From: Micromonospora inyonensis
GTDB taxonomy: Bacteria; Actinomycetota; Actinomycetes; Mycobacteriales; Micromonosporaceae
Reading direction: 5' to 3'
Assembly: GCF_900091415.1 (NCBI RefSeq)
Contig: NZ_FMHU01000001.1
Span: 2,728,001 to 2,792,000, forward strand
DNA length: 64,000 nucleotides
Positions 17,499 to 26,921 of this stretch are shown here, one piece after another. Below the pieces are notes generated by a model. That model was not told the DNA's origin, ran no database searches, and saw only the letters and a program-made list of their open reading frames with translations. The position numbers and the translations under genes were made by a program. Position 1 is the first letter of the stretch. Each line of letters opens with the position of its first letter.

Positions 17499-17843
17499 GT
17501 GAACCCGGTGTCCGGCGACCCGGGCCCGAACACCGAGCTGGAGCAGGCGGTGGAGCTGCTGGTCCGGCAGGTCGGGCACTGGCAGCCGCCCCGGTGGTCG
17601 GCGCTGGCCGCCGACGGCAACGTCTCCCGTGCCGACCTGGTGCACAAGCTCGTGCAGGAGGTCGCCAACCTGGCCGCCGACGCCGAGGGCCAGCCGCGAC
17701 GCACCGTGCCCCGGCTGGACAACGACCTCGCCCTGCCCGACCAGCTCCGGGTGGTCGCCGCCGACCTGGTCGCCGCGGCCCCCGCGCCCGAGGCGCTGGC
17801 CCGGGCCGCCGCCGAGGTGACGGCGACCCGGACCGCACTCTGA
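17499..17843 (+). CDS. Small conserved hypothetical protein
   Basis: A 114-residue soluble, helix-rich acidic protein with a conserved-looking core (ELLVRQVGHWQPPRWSALA, RADLVHKLVQEVANLAAD). No signal peptide or membrane span. I do not recognise a function. The GTG start is suggested by an upstream 17-codon reading frame (17450-17503) whose stop overlaps it as GTGA, so translation may be coupled. It stands alone between a terminator and the convergent thiolase gene. Confidence 0.65.
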   Translation: MNPVSGDPGPNTELEQAVELLVRQVGHWQPPRWSALAADGNVSRADLVHKLVQEVANLAADAEGQPRRTVPRLDNDLALPDQLRVVAADLVAAAPAPEALARAAAEVTATRTAL

Positions 17844-17892
17844 GGCGACCGCCGGGCGCGGGCGGTGAGGTGGCGCAGCCGCCCGGATGCGG

Positions 17893-19155
17893 TCAGGAGA
17901 GGCGTTCGAGGACCATCGCCATGCCCTGACCGCCGCCGACGCACATGGTCTCCAGGCCGATCGACTTGTCGTGCCAGTCGAGGGCGTTGAGCAGGGTGCC
18001 GGTGATCCGGGCTCCGGTCATGCCGAACGGGTGCCCGACGGCGATCGCGCCGCCCATCACGTTCAGCTTCTCCAGGGGGATGTCGAGCTGCCGGTACGAG
18101 GGGATCACCTGGGCGGCGAACGCCTCGTTGATCTCCACCAGGTCGACGTCGTCGATGGTCATGCCGGCCCGCTTCAGCGCCTGCCGGCTCGCCTCGACCG
18201 GGCCGAGCCCCATGATCTCCGGGGAGAGCGCGGTGACGCCGGTGGAGACGATCCGGGCCAGCGGGGTGATGCCGAGGTCCCGGGCCCGCTGGGCGCTCAT
18301 GATCACCACTGCGGCGGCACCGTCGTTGAGCGGGCAGCAGTTGCCGGCGGTGATCCGGCCGTCCGGGCGGAACACCGGCTTCAACCCGGACACGCCCTCC
18401 AGGGTCACCCCCGGACGGGGCCCGTCGTCGGTGCTGACCACCGTGCCGTCCGGGGTGGTGACCGGGGTGATCTCCCGGGCCCAGAAGCCGTCGGCGATCG
18501 CCTTCTCGGCGAGGTTCTGGCTGCGAACGCCGAAGGAGTCCATGTCGGCGCGGGTCACGTCGTACGCCTGGGCCAGGTTCTCCGCGGTCTGCCCCATGGC
18601 GAGGTAGATGTCGGGCAGCTCACCGGCCTCGCGCGGGTCGGTCCAGACCTCCGCGCCGCCGGCCGCCCGCCGGACCGAACGCTCCTGGGCCGCCGCGAAC
18701 CGTGGGTTCTCCCAGCCCCCGCCGACCAGCGCCTGCGCCTCCGGCGGCAGGGCGTCGGAGTTGCCCCGGGCGTACCGGGAGACGCACTCGACCCCGGCGG
18801 AGACGAACACGTCCCCCTCGCCGGCCCGGATCGCGTGCATCGCCATCCGGGTGGTCTGGAGGGAGGAGGCGCAGTACCGGGTGAGGGTCGCGCCGGGCAG
18901 GGTGTCCAGCCCGAGCAGGGTGGCGACCACCCGGGCCATGTTGAAGCCCTGCTCGCCGCCGGGCAGGCCGCAACCCAGGTAGAGGTCGTCGATCTCGCGT
19001 GCGTCGAGCTGCGGGACCTTGTCCAGCGCGGCCCGGACGATGGTCGCCGCGAGGTCGTCCGAGCGGACGTCGCGGAGGGAACCCTTGTGCGCCCGGCCGA
19101 TGGGGGAGCGGGCGGTGGCGACGATGACGGCGTCGCGGGACGACTCAGTCGGCAT
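17893..19155 (-). CDS. Acetyl-CoA C-acetyltransferase (thiolase)
   Basis: A 420-residue thiolase. The acyl-accepting Cys95 sits in RYCASSLQT, the catalytic His in GGAIAVGHPFGMTGAR, and the second Cys in MCVGGGQGMA; NEAFAA is also present. All residues needed for reversible cleavage of acetoacetyl-CoA or longer 3-ketoacyl-CoA are intact. Substrate length cannot be told from sequence, and no beta-oxidation partner (FadB-type) is adjacent, so fatty-acid degradation versus PHB or isoprenoid supply stays open. The ATG is followed by a divergent stretch of 82 bases to the next gene. Confidence 0.92.
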   Translation of the reverse strand: MPTESSRDAVIVATARSPIGRAHKGSLRDVRSDDLAATIVRAALDKVPQLDAREIDDLYLGCGLPGGEQGFNMARVVATLLGLDTLPGATLTRYCASSLQTTRMAMHAIRAGEGDVFVSAGVECVSRYARGNSDALPPEAQALVGGGWENPRFAAAQERSVRRAAGGAEVWTDPREAGELPDIYLAMGQTAENLAQAYDVTRADMDSFGVRSQNLAEKAIADGFWAREITPVTTPDGTVVSTDDGPRPGVTLEGVSGLKPVFRPDGRITAGNCCPLNDGAAAVVIMSAQRARDLGITPLARIVSTGVTALSPEIMGLGPVEASRQALKRAGMTIDDVDLVEINEAFAAQVIPSYRQLDIPLEKLNVMGGAIAVGHPFGMTGARITGTLLNALDWHDKSIGLETMCVGGGQGMAMVLERLS

Positions 19156-19237
19156 GAGCCAACGTTAACCCGTCGGTAACTTGCGGTGGAATGTGGCGCA
19201 CGTCCCACCACGGACTGGGCGAGACCGTACGGCGGCC

Positions 19238-20041
19238 TCAGCGGGACGAGGCGACGGCCGCGGCGGCGGCCACCGCCGGGAGCAGCGCGTGCGCCCAGAC
19301 CCGGTAGCCGTCGGCGGAGGGGTGGTACCCGTCGTGGCAGAGCGTGCCGGCGTCGGCCCGGAAGACTGCCCCGGTCTCGGCGGCGAGATCCACCACCGTG
19401 CCGCCGGCCTCCAGCACCGCCACGGTCTGCGCCCGCGCGGTGCGCCGCCCGGACCAGCCGATCACCTGGCGCAGCGGCGGGGCGACGGCCCGGACCGCGC
19501 CGAGGTCGGGGCAGGTGCCGACGACGACCTCCACCCCCGCGTCGCACAGCCGGCGAACCGCGCCGCCCAGGTACGCCGCCGCGTCGGACGGCCGGCGCAG
19601 GGTCGTCGCGTCGTTCGCCCCGATCAGGATCACCGCCACGTCCGGGCGGGCCCCGAGCAGGGCCCGGGCCACCTGGGTGGCCAGGTCGGTGGAGCGGGAT
19701 CCGGAGACCCCGACGCTGGACAGGTGCACCCGTCGGCCAGCCGGCCCCTCGGCGAGCAGGTGGGCCAACTGGCCGCCGACCGTCTCGTCGAACTCCTGCA
19801 CGCCGACGCCGAGGGCGGCCGAGTCACCGAGCAGGACCAGCCGCAGCGGGGGTGCGTCCGCCGACCCGACCGTCGCCCGCAGGGCGAGACCGAGTTCCGG
19901 CTCGGCGTACCGGCGGGTGCGGGCGACGAAGGCCTCCCCGGCCAGGACGGCCGCGCCGCCCACCGTGCCGGCCAGCAGGGAGAGGGCCGCGACCCGGCCC
20001 ACGTGGGCCGCCCGTTCGGCGCGGGTGTTCCGCTCGTTCAT
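19238..20041 (-). CDS. SGNH/GDSL-family hydrolase, anchored
   Basis: A 267-residue esterase-like protein. An N-terminal hydrophobic helix (residues 17-38) serves as membrane anchor or signal. Block I is VLLGDSAALGVG, block III ILIGANDATT and block V GYHPSADGYRVW, giving the Ser/Asp/His triad of SGNH hydrolases. It overlaps the upstream gene by 4 bases (ATGA); both encode the same fold, so this is a tandem duplication that has diverged. Likely outside the cytoplasm; substrate unknown. Confidence 0.86.
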   Translation of the reverse strand: MNERNTRAERAAHVGRVAALSLLAGTVGGAAVLAGEAFVARTRRYAEPELGLALRATVGSADAPPLRLVLLGDSAALGVGVQEFDETVGGQLAHLLAEGPAGRRVHLSSVGVSGSRSTDLATQVARALLGARPDVAVILIGANDATTLRRPSDAAAYLGGAVRRLCDAGVEVVVGTCPDLGAVRAVAPPLRQVIGWSGRRTARAQTVAVLEAGGTVVDLAAETGAVFRADAGTLCHDGYHPSADGYRVWAHALLPAVAAAAAVASSR

Positions 20042-21207
20042 GATCGTCCCTCCACTGCTGTCTCCGTGCCCCCGGCCGGTCGGACCGCGTCGCCTGTCTC
20101 GGGGCTCTGCGCCGGTCGGACCACGCCGTCCGTCCGTGGTGCGCCGGACGGCGGGACCGCGTCGGCGGCGGGGTGGGGCACCGGCTCACCCGCGTGGGCG
20201 GGAAGCGCGCCGACCGCCACGAAGGCCCGCCGCCGCAGCTGCGCCCAGCGCCCGGCGGGGCCCCGGTCGCGCCCGCTGACCTGGGTGCCGCTGACCTCGG
20301 TGCCCGGGTGCCGGACGGCCTCCTGCGCCGCCTGGGGCAGCGACCGTACACCCTCGCCGCAGGTCAGTGCCGGCCGGCGGTCCTGGCCCGCGCCGAGCGC
20401 CGAGAGGACCGTCGGCAGCAGCGCCGACGCGGCGACCGCGTACCCCTCGGCGGACGGATGGAAACGGTCCCACGCGAACATCCGGCCCGGTTCCGCCGCG
20501 AACCGGGGGCCGAGCAGGTCACCGAGGGAGACCGTCCAGCCACCGGCCTCGACCACCGCGACCGTCTGGGCGGTGGCGAGCTGCCGACCCCAGCGCCGGG
20601 CCAACCAGCGCAGCGGCGGCTGGATCGGCTGGATCGTGCCGAGGTCGGGGCAGGTGCCGACGACCACCTCCGCGCCGGCCGCGCGCAGGTCGCGGACCGC
20701 GTCGGTGAGATAGCGCACCGCGACGGCCGGCGGGGTGCGGTTGGTGACGTCGTTGCCGCCGACCAGGATGACCGCGAGGTCCGGCTGCTGTTCGAGGGCG
20801 GCCTCGACCTGGTGTTTCAGCCCCGCCGAGAGACTGCCGACGACGGCGAACCGGTGCAACCGCACCGGCCGGTGCAGCCGACGGGACAGGCCGGTGGCGA
20901 GCAGTGCGCCGAGGGTCTCCCGGCGCCGGTGCACGCCGTAGCCGGCGGCGGAGGAGTCGCCGAGGATCACCATGGTGAGCGGCGGGCCGGGGAGCTTGGG
21001 GCCGTAGACGCCGTCACAGCGGGGTGGCGGTGCCTCGGCCATCGGGATCGTCCGGCGGGCCTGCTTGGCCTGGCCGAGGAGGATGCCGGTGGTGGTGACG
21101 AAGGCCGCCACCGTGGCACCCGCGCCGATCGCCGTGTAGCGGACGACCTGCCGGGCGCGTCGCCAGCGCGTACCGGTGGGTACGACGGATCCCGCCACCT
21201 CCTCCAT
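20038..21207 (-). CDS. SGNH/GDSL-family hydrolase with long C-terminal tail
   Basis: A 389-residue homologue of the gene that follows it. Residues 25-45 form a membrane helix, then block I VILGDSSAAGYG, block III ILVGGNDVTN and block V DRFHPSAEGYAVA give a complete catalytic set. Unlike its neighbour it carries about 110 extra residues after the hydrolase domain, low in complexity and rich in Pro, Gly, Arg and Ala. It is first in the two-gene unit. The family acts on acyl esters; cell-surface lipids are plausible substrates, an inference. Confidence 0.86.
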   Translation of the reverse strand: MEEVAGSVVPTGTRWRRARQVVRYTAIGAGATVAAFVTTTGILLGQAKQARRTIPMAEAPPPRCDGVYGPKLPGPPLTMVILGDSSAAGYGVHRRRETLGALLATGLSRRLHRPVRLHRFAVVGSLSAGLKHQVEAALEQQPDLAVILVGGNDVTNRTPPAVAVRYLTDAVRDLRAAGAEVVVGTCPDLGTIQPIQPPLRWLARRWGRQLATAQTVAVVEAGGWTVSLGDLLGPRFAAEPGRMFAWDRFHPSAEGYAVAASALLPTVLSALGAGQDRRPALTCGEGVRSLPQAAQEAVRHPGTEVSGTQVSGRDRGPAGRWAQLRRRAFVAVGALPAHAGEPVPHPAADAVPPSGAPRTDGVVRPAQSPETGDAVRPAGGTETAVEGRS

Positions 21208-21399
21208 GAGCCGACAGTACCGCGCGGGAGCGACACGTCGCTGTCCCCGCGATGGCGCTCCGGTGCCTGGCAGCGGGACATTCTGGGTACGTCATCCATC
21301 GACCGCCGGCCGTCCGGGCCGACCGCCCGGACCGGCCTCGCGGCACCGGCGGCGGTTGCGCCGGCCCGGCACGCTGGTCGCGGAGAGAGGGGCACTGAC

Positions 21400-21756
21400 A
21401 TGGCGAGGACGTTGAAGCGGAGTGCGGCGTTCGCCGCGTTGGCCCGGGCACTGATGGCCGGGGCACGGGGTGGCCCGTCCCTGGGCGCCCGGGTGGCGGC
21501 GCTACCCCGGATGATCAAGGCCACCGCGCGCGGCGAGTACGACGGCGGCCTCCGGCTGGCCCTGATGACCGCGGCGGCGGCGTACGTCGTCTCCCCGGTC
21601 GACCTGGTGCCGGAGCTGTTCCTGACCGTGCTCGGCCTGGTCGACGACGCGGTGATGGTCACCTGGCTGGCCGGGAGCGTGCTGGCCGAGACGGAACGGT
21701 TCCTGGAGTGGGAGGCCCGCCGCGCGTCCGTGATCCCTGGGAGTGTCCTGTCCTGA
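21400..21756 (+). CDS. YkvA/DUF1232 family protein
   Basis: A 118-residue protein with the DUF1232 core: MTAAAAYVVSPVDLVPE followed by a hydrophobic segment and VDDAVMVTWL. The SPxDLxPE motif and the following acidic pair define the family, a short membrane-associated domain of unknown function. ATG 21400 is preceded by GGAGAGAGGGG. The next gene starts 74 bases downstream on the same strand. Confidence 0.85.
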   Translation: MARTLKRSAAFAALARALMAGARGGPSLGARVAALPRMIKATARGEYDGGLRLALMTAAAAYVVSPVDLVPELFLTVLGLVDDAVMVTWLAGSVLAETERFLEWEARRASVIPGSVLS

Positions 21757-21830
21757 CGCCACGTACGCTGGGCGTCGACCAACCGTCGCCCGGCGCCGCT
21801 GCCGGCACCGGAGGAGAAGGGCACAACGAG

Positions 21831-23201
<1,371 letters not shown>

Positions 23202-23204
23202 GCA

Positions 23205-23240
23205 TGGTGACCGGCCCGTCCCGCGACGGGCCGGTCACCA
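23205..23240 (+). terminator. Terminator of cbs
   Basis: A perfect 16-base inverted repeat (23205-23220 and 23225-23240) with a 4-base loop, starting 4 bases after the cbs stop. Confidence 0.75.
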
Positions 23241-23282
23241 CCCAGTCCAGGCCGCCGCGTCTCCCAACCCGTAACTGATCCT

Positions 23283-23657
23283 GCCCAGCTCACGTGCATC
23301 GAGGCGGTACCCATTCGGGCCATTACGGGCGATGCGACTCTCGGCGACGAGTTCCTCGATCGGCTACGCCATGATCCGGACATCTTCCTCTCCCCGGTCA
23401 GCCTGTGGGAGATCACCGTCAAGCAGAGGGCGGGGAAGCTCGCCGGCCCCCCTGACGTGGCCGAGCGGGTAAGGGACATGGGATTTCGGGAACTTCCGGT
23501 TACCCACGCCCATGCCATCGTCGCCGGCCGCCTGCCAGCGCATCACCGCGATCCCTTCGACCGCATGCTGGTGGCGCAGGCGACCGCCGAAAGGTTGACC
23601 CTGGCCTCCCGCGACGTGTCGATGGCGCTGTATGAGGTGGATGTCCTGAAGGTGTGA
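23283..23657 (+). pseudogene. VapC-type PIN toxin remnant
   Basis: About 125 codons match the C-terminal three quarters of a PIN-domain ribonuclease: PVSLWEITVKQRAGKL, FRELPVTHAHA, LPAHHRDPFDRMLVAQA and LTLASRDV, which hold the later acidic residues. The N-terminal segment with the first catalytic aspartate (usually LLDTH near the start) is missing, no start codon is available in frame before the conserved part, and no antitoxin gene is adjacent. It is therefore a 5'-truncated relic, probably inactive. Confidence 0.75.
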
Positions 23658-23695
23658 GGCACGTCAGCCCCGTGAAGCAGGGGCCGACGTGTGTC

Positions 23696-24007
23696 CTAGA
23701 AACGGTAGGCGTCCCGTCGGTGGCGGATCGAGGGGATCTCCACGACCCGTTTGGCCTCGTTGATCCGGTAGATGATCCGGTACGTGCCGCGGCGGGCGGA
23801 GTGAAAGCCGTCGAAGGGCTCGTCGAGTGGTTTGCCAGCCCGATAGGGGTTGACCGCTATCGCGTGCTCGATGGTCTCCGTCGCCGCGACCGCGACCTCC
23901 AACGGCAGATCCTCGTGCAGGTTGCGGCGGGCCTGCCGAGAGAACATCACGGTGTACGGGCTGGGCGCTTCGCTAGTGCCGTCGCCCCGCCCGCCTTGCG
24001 AAGGCAT
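23696..24007 (-). CDS. RelE/ParE-family toxin
   Basis: A 103-residue protein of the RelE fold: YTVMFSRQARRNL, the PYRAGKPLDEPFDG loop, ARRGTYRIIYRI and the basic C-terminus IRHRRDAYRF, positions typical of mRNA-cleaving RelE toxins. About 15 N-terminal residues precede the usual start. It overlaps the antitoxin gene by 4 bases (ATGA), giving translational coupling. Together they form a type II toxin-antitoxin module next to the left end of the accessory region. Confidence 0.87.
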   Translation of the reverse strand: MPSQGGRGDGTSEAPSPYTVMFSRQARRNLHEDLPLEVAVAATETIEHAIAVNPYRAGKPLDEPFDGFHSARRGTYRIIYRINEAKRVVEIPSIRHRRDAYRF

Positions 24008-24291
24008 CAGGCCGCCCTACCGCGACGCCGCTCCAACTCGGCGCGAACCTCGTCCATCGAGAACGTGTCGTCGGCCGCGAAATCCTCCCGCGACTGGCGC
24101 AGATCCGCGAGGGCCTCGTTGTCGGAGAGCAGGTCGAGCGTCTCCCGCATCGACTCGTACTCGGCAACCGAGATCAGCATCACGTCGGCACGGCCGTTCC
24201 TGGTGATCGTGAAGTGGTCGTGCTCCCGAGCGACGCGGTCGGCAAGCTCGGCGATCCGGGCCTTGGCTTCCGTGATGGGAATGGTCTCCAT
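24007..24291 (-). CDS. Phd/YefM-family antitoxin
   Basis: A 94-residue antitoxin. The N-terminal METIPITEAKARIAELADRV and the middle VMLISVAEYESM are Phd/YefM landmarks for dimerisation and DNA binding; the acidic C-terminus should wrap the RelE toxin. ATG 24291 is preferred over a GTG at 24300 because it matches the family start, stands 7 bases after a TAGAGT -10 box and leaves the operator free. It is first in the two-gene unit. Confidence 0.85.
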   Translation of the reverse strand: METIPITEAKARIAELADRVAREHDHFTITRNGRADVMLISVAEYESMRETLDLLSDNEALADLRQSREDFAADDTFSMDEVRAELERRRGRAA

Positions 24292-24294
24292 AGC

Positions 24295-24314
24295 GACCAC
24301 TCTAAAGACTGGTC
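24295..24314 (-). promoter_or_regulatory. Operator and -10 box of the toxin-antitoxin operon
   Basis: A 20-base imperfect palindrome with arms GACCA-N-TCT and AGA-N-TGGTC overlaps a TAGAGT -10 element that ends 7 bases before the ATG, so the transcript is predicted to be leaderless. This fits autorepression by the antitoxin. Confidence 0.55.
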
Positions 24315-24351
24315 AGAATTATGGCCACCTTATTCGATCCGCTCGACCGAA

Positions 24352-24398
24352 GGCACGCCGTGTGCGGGGCTCGAACCCGCGACCGAGGGATTATGAGT
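24352..24398 (-). repeat. tRNA 3'-end fragment, left attachment-like site
   Basis: Read on the minus strand this contains the right side of an anticodon loop (CAT) followed by a T arm GCGGG-TTCGAGC-CCCGC, but no 5' half, so it is not a working tRNA. Bases 24370-24398 match 32337-32365 at 28 of 29 positions in the same orientation. I read the pair as left and right attachment sites of an integrated element. Confidence 0.6.
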
Positions 24399-24435
24399 TA
24401 GATTTCCCGCGTGATCGCCAGTCCGAAGACGTGTT

Positions 24436-24469
24436 GAGGGGTGCCTATCCGTCCTGGTGGGCACCCCTC
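24436..24469 (+). terminator. Hairpin near the left attachment-like site
   Basis: Perfect 10-base arms GAGGGGTGCC and GGCACCCCTC with a 14-base loop. It lies between the TA module and the PPC gene, flanked by two imperfect direct repeats (24407-24430 and 24489-24512). Confidence 0.45.
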
Positions 24470-24572
24470 ACCGTGGTTCCCAATCTAGCCGCGTGACGAT
24501 CAGTCCGGAGGCGTCCGGGCTCACACGGGGCTCACCTTGTACTCACGTGAGCCCGGCTAGCGGGGTCGCCGT

Positions 24573-24917
24573 CTACTGCCCCTCAGGTAGGGCCAGGGTG
24601 TAAGCGTGGACGAAGAAGCTTTCCACTCGCGCCCAGTGCAGGTGACCGGCGAGAGCTTCGTCACCCTGCCGGCCGAGAACCACATGCACGTGAACTTTGC
24701 CGTCTCGGATTTCTCCGGTTCCACTTAGCTCGAATGGCTGCCGGTACTCGCTGATAACGTCAGTGCCGGCGTCATCAGCGAGCATATTGCTGATTGCGCA
24801 GCTATCGACAGCACCAATGAGGGACACGATAGCCCCGTTGACAATCCCTTCTTCTGCGGCTCGCCGGGTGAGCGTTTCGATCAGCTCTTCACCGGTCTTG
24901 ACGCTTAGCAGCTTCAT
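24573..24917 (-). CDS. PPC domain (DUF296) protein
   Basis: A 114-residue protein covering one complete PPC domain: KTGEELIETLTRRAAEEGI, NGAIVSLIGAVDSC and the strand DGKVHVHVVLG with paired histidines, then GHLHWARV. In bacteria PPC proteins form trimers with a metal-binding histidine cluster; in plants the domain occurs in AT-hook DNA-binding proteins. The ATG at 24917 lies 5 bases after the stop of the upstream XRE gene, so the two are one operon. Lower GC than the surrounding core genes. Partner or ligand unknown. Confidence 0.8.
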   Translation of the reverse strand: MKLLSVKTGEELIETLTRRAAEEGIVNGAIVSLIGAVDSCAISNMLADDAGTDVISEYRQPFELSGTGEIRDGKVHVHVVLGRQGDEALAGHLHWARVESFFVHAYTLALPEGQ

Positions 24918-24922
24918 GCGTC

Positions 24923-26206
24923 TTATCCAATCGCCAGGGGGGTAGTGCCCGCCAGAACGGCGGCATATGCTCGCAAATTTTCGCGGCACGCTTCTTGCTG
25001 CACTGCGGACATTAGCGCCGAGCGAGCGCCTGAGTCATTGTGGCAGTTAGCAAGCAGTACGGCGCTACACCAGCGGGCGGCGGCATCGCGTGCGTTTGCA
25101 AGCTCGTTCGATAGTTGACGCGATGCCACTTCGATTATGCCGCTACTCGCGCCGGGCGTCTGATTGACTGCTTGCGCTACTGCTTCACTGACTACATGGC
25201 TTGCCTGTTCCCAGGGGAGGTTGAGAACGCGGCTGGCTACAGCGGTCAGGTAGAGATGTCGGGCGTCTTGGTCGGCGCGCAGTGTGCATATCGCGGCGTC
25301 GCCGAGCTCCGGGGCTCCGACCTTGGCGAGTATCCCGGCAGAGTTGACCCTGAGAACCGCCGTTGCGCCTCGGCGCATCCATGCGGTCAACCCTCGCCGT
25401 GCTCCGTCGTCGTCGGCCGCCAGGGCGCTGATAGTCAGATCGGTCGCGTGGCTGGTTTGCGCGGTTGCGAGAAGGTGTCCGCTGCCCTGTGCGATGTCGC
25501 CAAACACGCGGTGGGCGACTAGGACGTCGGTCAGCGCCGGGTCTGTGAAGCGGTATGCGCCTTCCGTCGTTTGCATGACGTGTGGGTGCCTGCTCAGGCG
25601 GGATGCGATCGAGCCGGGTATCTGCAACGGGTCCAACTCGTCCTTGCGGTGCTGCCATAGGTGCCATGCGAACCACTCAACGGCCTCATGGTCTGCCAGC
25701 GACAGCTCGCGTATTGGTCGGCCGCCAAGGAAGCCGCTTACGGCAGTAGCGGCAGTGGTGCCAAGTAGCTGACGCCGGTTCACTTCGTTCCCATTTCCGT
25801 CCAGGTCCCCGGCAGCGGTCGGCATGGCGAACCACAACCGATCCTCCGGTATGCGTAGCGCGGTCGCCCATTGCACCAAACGATCAAGGTGAACGATGGG
25901 CGGACCAGTTTCTATCCGACTTAGCTGAGCCTGGCTCATGCCAACCCACGAAGCGGCTCGGTCCTGGGATATGGGATGCCGCCCATGGTGGGGGTGGGTT
26001 CGCCACGCTCGGATCACTCGGCCCATGTGGCGGCTTTGCAGCGCTTCCCTTAGAACGACCTCATCCCAGAAGTCGGCCGGCACATCTGGGGCGGCATGAG
26101 GTTGGTGCCGACCGTAGGAGGAGCAGGGCGAGCAGCGGCCGGTGGCGTTGTCACGCGCGAGCCGTGTGCCGCATCGGCAGTATCGCGCCTCGTGGGTCGC
26201 TGTCAT
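24923..26206 (-). CDS. XRE-family regulator with N-terminal zinc-ribbon
   Basis: A 427-residue regulator. Residues 10-28 hold four cysteines (CRC and CSPC) spaced like a zinc ribbon. A helix-turn-helix follows near residues 75-115 (ISQDRAASWVGMSQAQLSRI). The remaining 300 residues are helical, TPR-like, including RRQLLGTTAATAVSGFLGG, a twin-arginine-like stretch common in this actinomycete regulator class. It shares an operon with the PPC gene and diverges from the small Cys-motif gene at 26.5 kb. Codon use is less GC-biased than in the core genes, consistent with transfer. Confidence 0.82.
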   Translation of the reverse strand: MTATHEARYCRCGTRLARDNATGRCSPCSSYGRHQPHAAPDVPADFWDEVVLREALQSRHMGRVIRAWRTHPHHGRHPISQDRAASWVGMSQAQLSRIETGPPIVHLDRLVQWATALRIPEDRLWFAMPTAAGDLDGNGNEVNRRQLLGTTAATAVSGFLGGRPIRELSLADHEAVEWFAWHLWQHRKDELDPLQIPGSIASRLSRHPHVMQTTEGAYRFTDPALTDVLVAHRVFGDIAQGSGHLLATAQTSHATDLTISALAADDDGARRGLTAWMRRGATAVLRVNSAGILAKVGAPELGDAAICTLRADQDARHLYLTAVASRVLNLPWEQASHVVSEAVAQAVNQTPGASSGIIEVASRQLSNELANARDAAARWCSAVLLANCHNDSGARSALMSAVQQEACRENLRAYAAVLAGTTPLAIG

Positions 26207-26353
26207 CGGGGCGTCCTTGTGTGGCAGCCGGAGCTAGATCCTAGGTCGTGCTGCTCCAAGATCCCATCCGAGCGCCGGTTGCGCTTATGCATCGGACGCA
26301 TATTGACATCCGTCCTTCGTCATGTTGCCCACGGCTGGGGCTCCGGCATCGTG

Positions 26354-26370
26354 TCGCTAACGATAAGCGA
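26354..26370. promoter_or_regulatory. Dyad in the 315-bp divergent intergenic region
   Basis: The gap 26207-26521 between the XRE gene and the small Cys-motif gene has one clear dyad, TCGCT-N7-AGCGA, and a TTGACA hexamer at 26305-26310 without a convincing -10 partner. The dyad is a candidate operator for the XRE protein. I see no further gene in the gap. Confidence 0.35.
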
Positions 26371-26521
26371 TCGAGCAGTTACAACGCTCCAGGTTCCCCG
26401 TTGGTACGTGACTGATGGCTCCGTGCTGACGGGTGACGGCGGGCACGCCGCGCGGCTGCGGAACCTGCATCCCTCCGCACCGCGCGGCGTGCTCGGCCCT
26501 GGCATGGAAGGTGGTGAGAAG

Positions 26522-26767
26522 GTGACGACCTACCCCGGTGGCGGACAGGTCGATGCCGCGCAGGCTGCGCTTGAACGGCATGCGGTGTCGAGTGCTGATG
26601 GTCGCTGTTTGGGCTGCGGAACGCTTGGACCGTGCACGGTGCATGAGCAGGCCATGCAGGTGTTCTGCCTCTCGCTGCGGCTGCCGAAGCGGGTGCCCGG
26701 AGCGACGCGGCCAGAGCTGATCGGCGCACGTCGTGTCGGCGTTCCAGCGTTGCTGGCGGTGAAGTAG
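26522..26767 (+). CDS. Small protein with Cys motif
   Basis: An 81-residue protein of unknown function. The central segment GRCLGCGTLGPCTVHEQA holds three closely spaced cysteines and a histidine, enough to bind zinc; the end is basic (RLPKRVPGATRPELIGARRV). GTG 26522 follows GGTGGTGAGAAG; an ATG at 26504 is the alternative. Similar small proteins accompany XRE regulators in actinomycetes. It diverges from the XRE gene and precedes a hairpin and another HTH gene. Confidence 0.6.
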   Translation: MTTYPGGGQVDAAQAALERHAVSSADGRCLGCGTLGPCTVHEQAMQVFCLSLRLPKRVPGATRPELIGARRVGVPALLAVK

Positions 26768-26797
26768 GTGACCGCCCCGGAGGCCGGGCTGATGCCG

Positions 26798-26822
26798 GCG
26801 CACACCGCTGCGGAGTGTGCGC
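26798..26822 (+). repeat. Hairpin repeat, copy 1
   Basis: Perfect 8-base arms GCGCACAC and GTGTGCGC around the 9-base loop CGCTGCGGA. A second copy with the identical loop and compensating stem changes lies at 27602-27626. Each copy lies upstream of an HTH gene, so it could be a leader element or a terminator of the gene before. Confidence 0.6.
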
Positions 26823-26921
26823 CGGCTCAGCCGTCTACTCGTCGGGCGGGCGGTGCCGGAAGTGACCCTTTCGGTGTTACTTGTGTAGCGGGACAAGAAC
26901 GATCATGGACGGACTTTCATC

